Positions 10,601-19,639 of a DNA stretch of 64,000 nt are shown in pieces. The translations under genes were made by a program, and so were the position numbers. Position 1 is the stretch's first letter; every line of letters begins with the position of its first letter. Location of the stretch: NCBI GenBank assembly GCA_047967505.1, contig CM106540.1, one strand, 5' to 3'. Below the pieces are notes generated by a model. That model saw only the letters and a list, made by a program, of their open reading frames with translations, ran no database searches and was not told the origin of the DNA. This DNA comes from Dipteris shenzhenensis. Its lineage: Eukaryota > Polypodiophyta > Polypodiopsida > Gleicheniales.

Positions 10601-11701
10601 TCTTCTATTTCCTTCTTCGCGGTTTCTGGGGAGGGACGACTCAGGACAGAGGGTGCGCTCATCGACCCCCTACTCCCGTGGCAGAGGGTTCGGGTCGTAG
10701 GCCTCTTGGGGAAGGTCTGGCATACCGACCCTAGCATCGAGCAGGACCAGGTGCAGCTCTGGCGTCTTTGGCTTTGGGAGGGGCGGGCCTTGGCAGAGCT
10801 TGATTGGGATCCAGGAGAGTGGTGGTGGCCAGAGATTGTGACAGGTCAGGGGCCGACCTCTTTCTTCGCCTACAGTACGACTTTGGGCAGGCGAGTTCTC
10901 GGGAGGATGCAGAGCCGCCCCCCCACCCAGCGACCCAGCTGGTACGCACAGGGTCTTTCCAGGTTCTTTTTACAGGCATTCTGGAAGGCCTTGTGGGAGA
11001 GTTGGCGGCCACGGAAGATCTCATACTTCCTGTGGCTTCTTGCCCACAAAGGTCTTCCAGTGGGGAGCTGGCTGAGGTAGATAGGCCAGGACGGATGTTG
11101 CCAGATTTGCCATGCGGATGAGGAGACACCAAAGCACTGCCTGTGGAGCTGCACTCGCGCCCAGGAAGTGTGGAGGTGGACTTTTGGGATTCTTACTCGC
11201 GCAGCACCAGAGCTAGGATTGATCACTTGGGGCGCGTTCTGTTGGTGCAGCACCGCACCTGGTCTTCATCACTTTTTTGAGGCATGTCAGCAGGACCCCA
11301 CTTTCCTTGTCACACAGGGCACGTGGGGACCGCTCGAGGGTATCCCACAGCACCTAGCAGAGGCTGACACAGGAGTTCGGGAGAGGCAGCCAGTATGGGA
11401 GATTATTAGCAGCATTACAGGGTGGCACATCTGGACCTCGCGCTGCGCGCAGATCCTCGGTGGCACCTCCTTATCGACTGCCCAGATCATGGCGGAGATT
11501 TGGAGTGAGATTATCCATACCCTCAGAGGCCAGTGGGACCAGATTCAGGGAGACTCCCGGGCCGGTCAGGAGAAGCGGAGACGCTTCCTCCGGACTTGGG
11601 ACACACAGGGCCTCTTCTTCGAGCAGACTACGCAGGGCCTTCGGTGGCACTACTCACCACCCCGATGGCTGTTCGTTCATACTCGTTTTCTCCCTCCGTG
11701 A
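7652..11701 (+). pseudogene. LINE ORF2: endonuclease (deleted) - reverse transcriptase - zf-RVT
   Basis: The ATG at 7652 overlaps the ORF1 stop as ATGA. The APE-type endonuclease begins correctly (LVSWNVNG) but hits TAG at 7763. The frame from about 7766 resumes at DFNNLE, so the middle of the nuclease, including the catalytic Glu region, is missing; DFNN and SDHAPVLLSL remain. RT is open from 7825 to 10191: KCPGEDGL, QWRPITLLT, LLDFEKAYDRVDW (about 9150), VRQGCPLAPYLF and catalytic YADDT (9466-9480). A frameshift near 10190 leads to the C-terminal part (10199-11080), which ends with FLWLLAHKGLPVGSWL. One TAG (11078-11080) interrupts it before the zf-RVT motif, CQICHADEETPKHCLWSC, and the frame runs on to 11701. 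The element is defective in endonuclease but its RT domain is intact. Confidence 0.9.
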
Positions 11702-11836
11702 GAGGATGGTTTTCTATTTTGCTACCTTTTAGGGCTGTGTCCGATTTGTGACCGCAGCCGTCAGCTATAAGCTGACCCCTTGTATCTTGTTCTCAAAGTA
11801 ATATAATTAGCACTGTTTTTTCGGAAAAAAAAAAAA
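11702..11836 (+). other. LINE 3' UTR and poly(A) tail
   Basis: A short non-coding tail of about 120 bases ends in TTTTTTCGG followed by 12 A residues and then the target-site duplication. It contains GTCAGCTATAAGCTGAC (11760-11776), a perfect 8-bp inverted repeat around one central base. This could be a hairpin recognised by the element's own RT; that role is inference. Confidence 0.8.
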
Positions 11837-11850
11837 GAATCTGAAATAGC
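11837..11850. repeat. 14-bp target-site duplication, right copy
   Basis: Exact copy of 4803-4816, directly after the LINE poly(A). Confidence 0.95.
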
Positions 11851-13231
11851 AAATGCTTCAATAGAGAGTGCAGCTGAGTGATCATCAAGGTGATAAAGCC
11901 CCTTTTTCAAAGTGCCAGTGAGAACTATGGCATTGTCATCACGAAGATCATATACTAGGCATCTGTATCCATCAAAAATCACTCTGAAACCTGAAGTGGC
12001 AATTGCTGAAATTGAAATCAAGTTGACTTCAATTCCGGGCACAAAAAGAAAATTAGTCAAAGTGACAGGATGGCTTGAAATGGATGTGAGCTGTACATCT
12101 CCAATTGCTTTTACAGCATAGGAAGCATTGTTAGCACATGTGACAGTCCCTCCTCGAGGTGCATTAGCTAAGGAATGAAACAACTATTTGCAAGATGTGA
12201 CGTGCTTGGAAGCACAACTATCAAAATACCAAGACTGAGCATCATTAGCAGTAAAGAATGCATCAACTTGGGAGGGATCAAAGGAGCAATGGATAGCCCA
12301 TGCCCAATCATCTTGGAGAGCATGTGCATGTAAGGCATCTGCTGGCTCGTGGGACTCAATAGTATGTGAGGCATTAACTGTCAATCTTGCGTTCTTTTTC
12401 TCCGAAGCAATGCGCTTCCTGCATTCTGAAATTTCATGCCCTCGCTTGCGACAATAGTTGCATCTTTTCTTCTTTGACTTATCTGCTGTATTTTTAGATG
12501 CATTGGAGGAATTGCCACTGTTAGGCGCATATTTAGGCTTGCCCATAGGCTTGGAAGCCTTGCCTTTTCCTGTCTGCTGTGAAGCAAATGCATGATCAGG
12601 AATAATAGCTTGCCTATTAGCACGACTTTGCTCGTATTCACTTTGCTGTAAAAACAAAGTGACTAGATGATCAAAAGAGCAGTAGTCTGCATTACCCATG
12701 GCCACTAATTGAAGGGTTGTAGCAAACCCTTGATATGTATCTGGCAGTCCATTCAATGTGGTACTGACACATAGAGTCACGTTCATTCATACTGACTTCC
12801 TGCAATTTACTTAAATATGCAACACGTGCCTCATTGGGAATCTGATAAAGAGAAGCCAATTTGTCCCAAGCATGCTTTGCTATCTTGCAAGACCGGATGT
12901 GTGGAATAATGATTCTCTTGCATGATAAAGCAATACAGGATTGTGCATTTGCATCTCTTGCATCCCATCTTGTTTGTTCCCGAGTTGGAGCAGCAGCAGG
13001 GGTGCTAGAGGATAAAGCATCAGGAGGGGTATCCTCTGTAGAGGGACCAGCAGTAGTAGGGGTAGCCACTGTAGCATTAGCTGGCCTCAGATCAACCCCA
13101 GAAACAATATTCCAAAAATGCCTTGCAACAAGAATATGTTTCATGAGATAAGACCACATTGGATAGTTGGTGCCATCCAACTTATCATCTTCACGAAGAA
13201 TGCCAAATAGATCATGATTGTTGCCAGCCAT
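11851..13231 (-). pseudogene. Ty1/Copia gag and protease
   Basis: The minus-strand start is the ATG at 13231 (MAGNNHDLFGILREDDKLDG). The N-terminal gag has the DGTNYPMWSYLMKHIL motif of the Copia capsid, then a Thr/Ala/Pro-rich loop. A frameshift near 12780 leads to the second half, with a CCHC knuckle CNYCRKRGHEISEC (CX2CX4HX4C, about 12470-12430). The aspartic protease site reads WYFDSCASKHV where the family has DSGA, so the Gly is replaced by Cys. The protease fold continues to about 11860 (NLISISAIATSGF). The sequence then reads directly into the GAG-pre-integrase region at 4816 once the LINE is removed. Gag packages the element RNA; this copy is inactive. Confidence 0.88.
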
Positions 13232-14414
13232 TGCAAATGGGATACCCTAAAAAGAAATGACCTGAAAACACAAAAGCCTCAAGGCTATCACTGCAAAGAG
13301 CTGGCTGTCCAAAAAATGACAGCAAATGTCTGCAAGTAAATGTTCTGCAAATTTTCGGCCCAAATCAAAGGGCAAATGCAAATTTGACCGAAATGTGATT
13401 GTGTCAGGCAATGACTACTGCAAAAATCAGCAAATCTGGCAAAAGCCCCAAATGTAATGAGGGCAAAAAAGCTAGAAAGAGGGCAAATACAGAAAAGCCC
13501 CAAATTTTGCTGAGATTTTGCAAATGTGACCCAATGTCTTGCAATCTGACCCATTGTCCTGCAAATGTGACCCAAAGTCTTGTAATCTGAACAAGAAATT
13601 GCAATCCAAATCCCAAACCTCCAATGTCTTGCAAGAAGTTGCAACCAAAACAAGGGAAATGAACTGAAAATCCCAAATTTGCCAATGTCCTGCAAAAGTC
13701 CCAAAACTGCAAATGTCTGTAGATGACTGTAGTGAGACTCAAAAAAGGGTATAGTAAGCAAGAACCAAGAACTTGGTTCATAGACAATGCCTAAATAGGT
13801 ACGGAACTTGTAGATAGATTCGCACGTGTGAAACCTGTACGGAATGCCCGAAGCAGGTACAAGCTGACTGCAGTGAGACCCAAAAAAGGATGTAGTAAGC
13901 AAGAACCAAGAACTTGGTTCACAGCCAATGCCTTAATAGGTACGGAACCTATAGATAGATTCGCACGTGTGAAACCTGTACGGAACGTCCGAAGCAGGTA
14001 CAAGCTGTACGCATGGAGGTACACCTGTAGGTACTCTTGTACGGAGGCAAGTGCGCCTGTACGGAAGGTAGGTACGTGTGTACGGAAGCAAGTAAGTCTG
14101 TAGGTACGGTTGTATGGAGGCAGGTACGTTTGCAAGTACAATTTGTATGATGCAAGTACAATTGTACGACGTAGGTATGTATGCAGGTATGGTAGTATGA
14201 TGCAAGTATAGTTGTACGACGCATGTACCACTGTACGGATGGCACTAGACTGCAAGTAGAAGGGCAGTTGACGGAATATGCGAGGCATAAACGAGCAAAG
14301 CACGTGACCTGTACGGGCATCCGTACAGTCGTACGAACTGTACGGATGGGGGCGTAACTCGAGCTGGGAGCAGGGACCAATGTAGGTCCGGGGGCAGGAT
14401 AGCAATTCCTAGGA
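13232..14414 (-). repeat. Copia 5' leader with several tandem-repeat blocks
   Basis: Between gag and the primer site lie three repeat types. At 13380-13720 a motif of the form TGCAAATGTGACCCAATGTC recurs loosely with TTGCAATCTGACCC. At 13725-14006 a 141-bp unit occurs twice in tandem with few differences. At 14000-14345 short GTACGGA-containing units recur every 20-30 bases (TGTACGGA, GGTACG, TTGTACGACG). The minus-strand frames across this block are low-complexity Cys/Thr/Tyr readings of the repeats and not proteins. Confidence 0.7.
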
Positions 14415-14426
14415 GATCTGATACCA
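14415..14426 (-). other. Copia primer-binding site (tRNA-Met type)
   Basis: On the minus strand this reads TGGTATCAGATC, 10 of 12 matching the plant tRNA-iMet complement. It lies one base inside a candidate LTR end (plus-strand TGAAGG at 14428). It faces the gag start at 13231 in the right orientation. Confidence 0.7.
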
Positions 14427-14427
14427 C

Positions 14428-14620
14428 TGAAGGTGCGGTGAGCGTGGGAGCAAGCACACGAGTCGAAGCTTTAAGTAAGCACTCTCCGTGCCTAACTATC
14501 TTATGGATGAAGGCAGCTAGGCATCCTTAATTAGGATAGGAGAGGAATCGGGAGAGGACCAAAACCATCTTCGAAGAGTGATAGCGGCCTCGGATCTCAT
14601 ATTAATACAGGGCTCTTGAA
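14428..14620 (-). repeat. putative Copia 5' LTR, R/U5 side
   Basis: The sequence begins with TG on the plus strand (CA end on the minus strand) next to the primer site. Further into the presumed LTR a minus-strand TATA-like GTTATATAGAG occurs (plus about 14750-14760). From about 14621 the sequence also resembles the flank of the LINE copy at 15211, so the LTR boundary there is uncertain. Confidence 0.45.
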
Positions 14621-15210
14621 GACAAAGGGCTCACTAAGGCCCTTGCTGAGTGCTAAGTGCTAAGAATGCAAAAAGTTAGTACAAAATAATTTTAGGAAAA
14701 AAGAGCAATCAAGTACGGCTCAGAACCAGAGCTCCAAGACATGTGGAGGCTCTATATAACCTAGTTCCTTGATTGCCCTCTTATGTGATGCAAAGAGCTC
14801 ACATATTTTTGTTTGTCGGGCTGTCTCCTGTGGTGGTGGGGGGCGCGCTCTTTTGGATCTCTGTATCCGATGGGCTACATCAAGAGTAATGCCTCATCTC
14901 TGGTGGTCCCCTCTGAGGAGGGATGAGATTTATCGAACCTCAATCGTGCGTGCCCATTTGTCGTGTGTGGTCTCTGCGTCTGTCGTCCAGCTACGTCCTG
15001 GTGACGGGTCTCACTGCTGATCCATAGTGCTCTCGTCTTCTCAAGATCCTCCCCCTCGATCTCATCTGGTGCTGGCTCAGATGAGTAAAAACCAATGACG
15101 CGTGTCTGTGCTCGGTCTAGCTCGGTGTCCTGAGGCATCGATTGTAGGTGAGAGAGTAAGACAGCTTCGGGAGGCCTCAACCAAGTGGCTCAACCAGCTA
15201 CCATGGGCTG
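14621..15210 (-). repeat. diverged duplicate of a LINE 3' end
   Basis: This block matches 15211-15800 in the same orientation with an offset of about 555-591 bases. Matching landmarks are CTAAGGCCCTTGCTGAG (14633 and 15224), GATCT.TGTATCC (14856 and 15411) and a later stretch with GTGAC (15090 and 15625). It lacks the rest of ORF2, so it is a 5'-truncated second copy or a local duplication of the 3' part of the LINE that follows. Confidence 0.65.
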
Positions 15211-18200
15211 AAGCAAAGGGCTCTCTAAGGCCCTTGCTGAGAATGCTAGACCAAGCTAATGATCTCAAAGACTCAGAAACTCCAATGGGTAGTGTGAAAG
15301 CTTCGATGACATATCCAGGAGTCGTTGTATCTCTCCAATAGGAAGCAAGGATGTCACATATCTGTAGCTGTCGAGCTGCCTGTTGTCGTGGCGGGGGTCG
15401 TGGTCTTCGGGATCTTTGTATCCGGTGGGCAGCATCAAGGGTGACACCTTGGGTTGGTCGGTCTCCTCTGAGTAAGGCGGTGGTGGGCAGAACCTCTATT
15501 GTGCATGCTGTGGTCCTCCTTTGTGGCGCCCTCTCCTCTACCCTGTGGTCTAGTCTGCTCTCATGTTAGCGATCTCCTCATCCTCTACTCCGATGTGTCT
15601 CAGGGCTGACTCAAAGGCATAAAAATCGGTGACATATCTTTGTACTCGATTAGTATCCTGTGGTACTGTCTCCTCTTGCTGCCTGATATGGTGTAGCAAA
15701 GTCTCCCTGAGCCGCCGTATGTCCATCAGAAAGAGGCCGACACACATTTGATCATGGAAGTGGATCAATCGGGAGAGTCGTATGAACCCACACCCCTCCT
15801 GGTAGAAGCATTGGTAGTGTCCTTGGATCTCAGGGCAAATGCATAAGGAGTGCTCCTCCGTCTCCACTACTACCAATGTGCATATCTTGCAAATCCGCTT
15901 CTCTCTAGGTGTGCCTGCAGCTCTCCATGCCTCGATTCTCAGTTGGTGAGACGAGACTCGCATCTTTCCTCTGGTAACTCGCCTGTCCTCCAGATACTGG
16001 GGCCTGATGATCAGTGCAATCGCCTGATATCCTCAAGAAATGGTCCCGATAAAACAGGATCTTGGTAGGAAACTCCCGATTCCCTCCCCAAGTCCGTGAG
16101 GTATGTAGCTGAAGTAGATCCAACCGTATGATGCGTTTGCTCTCATGTCGTGGGATCTGGAGGGATGGGGAGTCCAGACTATGCTGAAAGGGGGGGAGAC
16201 GGTCCATCTGAATGCCCTGAGACCAAAACCATTTGGAGATATGTGCATACCAAGTTGTGGTGATCCCGCTCTCAGCTAGCCGTCTGGATGGCTCTAGTGC
16301 TAGTCTCGGTAATCTCCCACATCCTGTGTAGAATTGTTTGGAAGATGACATCAATCTGCAATGGTGTTATAGTGAACTCAGCCTGTATGATTTGGTGAGG
16401 AACCGATGGCTTACTCCTGATTATCCTGGACTCCATGACATGTAGTCTCCAAATCTGTGCCACTCAGATGCCGGTAAGTCACATCCCCAAACGAGTGCTG
16501 CGTACATGGCTATCGGTCTCACTAGTGTATCAAAAAGCTGCCCCTTCGTCGGGGGATCTTGGAAGTGTGCCTGGAAGCACAGTCTCTAAGGCTCCTTGTC
16601 CTCGTGTGAGTCGTGCCCTAGTTGCATGTGTCATCGTCAAGATAGGCCCTACGAAAATTCCTCCAAGATATGTATAAGTATGTACTATCTCCACTGGCTC
16701 CCCGCGATACGTGAAGCTGTGCCGCCAAAGTACTGCTCGTGAAGTGTTGAAAATCATAACCTTGGTCTTGCTAAGGTTAACCGTCAGGTCTCTCTCTGTG
16801 TAAAATACCTCTAGAGCCTCAAGATTATGTTGTAAACCTGCTGCAGAGGAGGAGATGAGAACTATGTCATCTGCATACTTCAAGTAGGGATCCCTCTCCT
16901 CACAAGATGGCATATAGTAAGATTTGTATCATCAAATGTGCAAGTAGGGATCCCTCTCCTCACAAGCTGTCAATGAATGTTGTGATCTCGTCAATGTAGA
17001 GCCCAAAGAGAGGTGGAGAGAGTGGGCATCCTTGCTTCACCCCGATCGTGCTCTCGACCCAATCTGATAGACCTCTAGGTGAATGTACCCTCCCTATGAC
17101 AGACTCATATAGGCTCATCACACCCCAGATCATGTCCTCTTGTATCCCCATCTCCTGAAGCTTCGGTATCAATTGGTCTCATGGAACTGTGTCAAAAGCC
17201 TTTCGAAAGTCTACGAAGCACGCATAGACTTTCTGGGATTTGGACCTCACCTCCTCAATGACCGCTTGTAAGGTAAAAATGTGATCCAGGGTGGAGTGAT
17301 GTCGCTGAAAACCTGCCTGTCCTAGTGCTCCCTGCCCATGTGCCTCAATATAGGAATTGATCTCTCACTCTAACACTGATCCATATATCTCGGCTAGTGT
17401 ATGCCCTATCATGAGCATGCAGTAGTTTCCCGTATCCATTGGGTCTCTTGCTTTGTGTATCGGCACAATGGTAGTGGTGCTCTAGGTAGGAGGGAAGCCA
17501 CGATATACCATATGGTTAAACATTTATGCTAGGATCAGATCCAGGATCGCTTGGCCATGTGCAAAGTATTCTGTCCTCAACCCCTCATGGTCCATGGCTT
17601 TCTGGGTGTGCAGTTGATGTAATGCAGTCCGTACATTCTATGTATTGAACAAAGAGGATGTGGTGGGCTTGGGTAATGAAGACAACTCCACAGCGGTGTC
17701 TGCATCTTGACATCATAGAGCGAGGTCGCATATGTGTGCCAAACTCCTACATCAGTGATAGGGATGGGTGACTTACCCTCACAGAGGAGCCCCCATGCAA
17801 AGGTGGGATCTTTCCCTCGAAAAGACCTAATCACCCCATCCATGCAATGTGAGAGAAAAACTTGTCTCTTCTGACGAGTCACTCGACGTAGTATCTGTGC
17901 CGCAGTTCTCGTAAGACGCCCCACAGCCTCCTCCCGTGTAACATAGGATCTCATCTCTCGGCACTCATCATCGAATCATGGGTTCTGGGGCATCCTCCTT
18001 GCAAGGGAGCGTGAGGTGGGGAAAGATCTGACTGCAGCATCCTGAACCAATGATACTAGAGTGTCTAAGGCATGGGCAAGATCTGCATAGTCCCCAAGAT
18101 ATTCTGGCAGGTGACTCATGTATACTGTGTCAAGGGCATGGTCAAAGTGTACATGGACCCGTGGAGGCTGGTGGGCTTTGCCCAATGGCCAGCATGGGGG

Positions 18201-19000
18201 TCGAAAGGTTGAAAGTCAGATAGGAATGGTCAGCACGTAGTGGGGGGGTGGGTACATTGAGATCGTTTATATGTGACAAAAATTGGGGATCCCAAAAGGT
18301 AGTCCACTGTACTCGATCCCCCTCCATGTGGGAAACAGGTGAGCCCCCCTGACAACGGCCATCTGAGAAGATCGTTACAAATAATCAGATTGTGAACTGC
18401 ACCCATATCTAGTAGATGTCGACCATTTGCAGTAACATTTGGTGCATCATCTGATCGTCTCGTAATCCCAAGCTCAGCCGGATCTATCTCTGGCACTCTG
18501 AGGTGATCAGCCTCAAAGTCAACCCCTGTACGTGTATTGAAGTCACCCAAAAGTAGAATTCCCCCGTCTGGAGAACTCCAGAACATCATCAGATCTCGTC
18601 TCCTATGGGCTATGGCCCTCTCTGGCAACCTCATGTGCGTACGATGATGGATGTATCTAGAGGGAAGTAGCATACTGCAAAGAAAATCGGGCATGCACCA
18701 GGTGGCTGAATCTGTACCCACATGTGCTGTGTGTGTTCCTCGTTCCTATGACAGATATGTAGGGCCTCAAGTGTGGCCTGAAAAGGACTGCCACCCCTCC
18801 CTGATCCTCGTATGCCGCTGTCTCTCCTTGTCTCTTTTCTATGGACTGATTCCCTCCTTTATGTACCCTGTCACAATAGGCAGTCCCCTCTCTGGGCTCT
18901 CACGGGTCTCTGTGTAAAAGATCACATCTCTGTCAGTCTATGTTTCAGAGAAACCCAAAAGATCAGACCAGAGGGCTCCATTGCAATTCCACACAGCCAT
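15211..19000 (-). pseudogene. second LINE type, ORF2 (endonuclease and RT), decayed
   Basis: Minus strand. The endonuclease starts at 19000 (MAVWNCNGALWSDLLGF), continues with DRDVIFYTETR, then stops; the LLGDFNTRTG motif and its flanks are read at 18721-18230. A linker occupies 17954-17577. RT follows: FVDFRKAFDTVP (about 17220), the VKQGCPLSPPLFGLYIDEI segment (about 17050) and catalytic YADDIVLIS (about 16870). TYLGGIFVGP lies near 16670. The C-terminal part (15963-15550) has CKICTLVVVETEEHSLC, a zinc-type motif. Many stops and shifts are present. The RT motifs differ clearly from the L1-like LINE at 4.8-11.8 kb, so this is another clade; which one needs a tree. It lies upstream of the ATRX exons, probably in an intron. 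Confidence 0.85.
16881..16966. repeat. 26-bp direct repeat, 60 bases apart, inside LINE RT
   Basis: The same 26-base word (starting CAAGTAGGGATCC) occurs at 16881-16906 and 16941-16966. The duplication falls just after the YADD motif and adds to the disruption of the RT frame. Confidence 0.8.
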
Positions 19001-19639
19001 TTGTATTCTACTTTGTGCACTTTTCTCAAGGCCCCGACACTGTCATGGGCTGTCTATTTGACTTTCCTCCTCCTCTTGACATGATACGATTGTATTAAAG
19101 TCCTCTTGAGAGCCAGTAGGTTCTATGGGACTAGTGACCACTATTAGACAAATAGTGGTCAGTTACATCCAGTGTATGAAATCACTACAAAGCTTTCTAT
19201 TCTGTGAGTATTTGTTGAGCTAGTTTATGTGCTAGGCTAAGTGCTTTGTTGCGGTGCTCCATGGCTGCCCCACCTCTAAAGAGAAAGAAACAAAGAATGT
19301 CTTTGGGAAGCCTTGCAGGCCTATGAGGTGTGTGTATAAATGTGTGTGCCGCACCCCCAAGGCCCCAACCCCCTTCCTATCCCCCCAATTTTCCTTCTTA
19401 TTGTTTTTTCCGTACAATTGGATATTTTGTATTCACTATGAAAGTATATATAGACCTGAGCTCTTGTCTCAAAGGCTGGAGCTGACTGTCCCCAATACAT
19501 TCAATTTGTAAACAAAGGGTGTGTAATGCTATTAATTATTTTCTTTTGTGAGAGGTTGTATTCTCTATATATGTAAAATACTCTCAAGCACAGTGTAAGT
19601 CTGAATGTGTGAATACTGTTTTCATCTGCCTTTCTGCAG
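19001..19639 (+). other. intron or intergenic DNA before the ATRX exons
   Basis: No coding exon is visible. It contains a perfect 11-bp inverted repeat with a 5-base loop (TGACCACTATT at 19135-19145 and its complement at 19151-19161). The end (T-rich, then CTGCAG at 19634-19639) is a good splice acceptor for the ATRX exon that begins at 19640. Confidence 0.6.

Larger units (their letters stand above)
4817..11836 (+). mobile_element. 7.0-kb GC-rich LINE, apparently full length, inside Copia integrase
   Basis: The element has both ends defined by a 14-bp target-site duplication and ends in 12 A residues (11825-11836). In order it holds a very C-rich 5' region (4817-5605), ORF1 with a CCHC knuckle (5606-7655), ORF2 with endonuclease, RT and a C-terminal zinc motif (7652-11701), and a short 3' UTR. 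It is much GC-richer than its surroundings. The frames carry only a few lesions: a frameshift in a poly(C) run of ORF1, an internal endonuclease deletion, one frameshift near 10190 and one TAG at 11078. That suggests a relatively recent insertion. It is L1-like by its ORF2 architecture. Confidence 0.95.

Noticed and set aside
13791-14405. 204-codon minus-strand frame with Tyr/Thr/Cys repeats
   Set aside because: It reads the tandem GTACGGA repeats of the Copia leader. Repeat periodicity explains the open frame.
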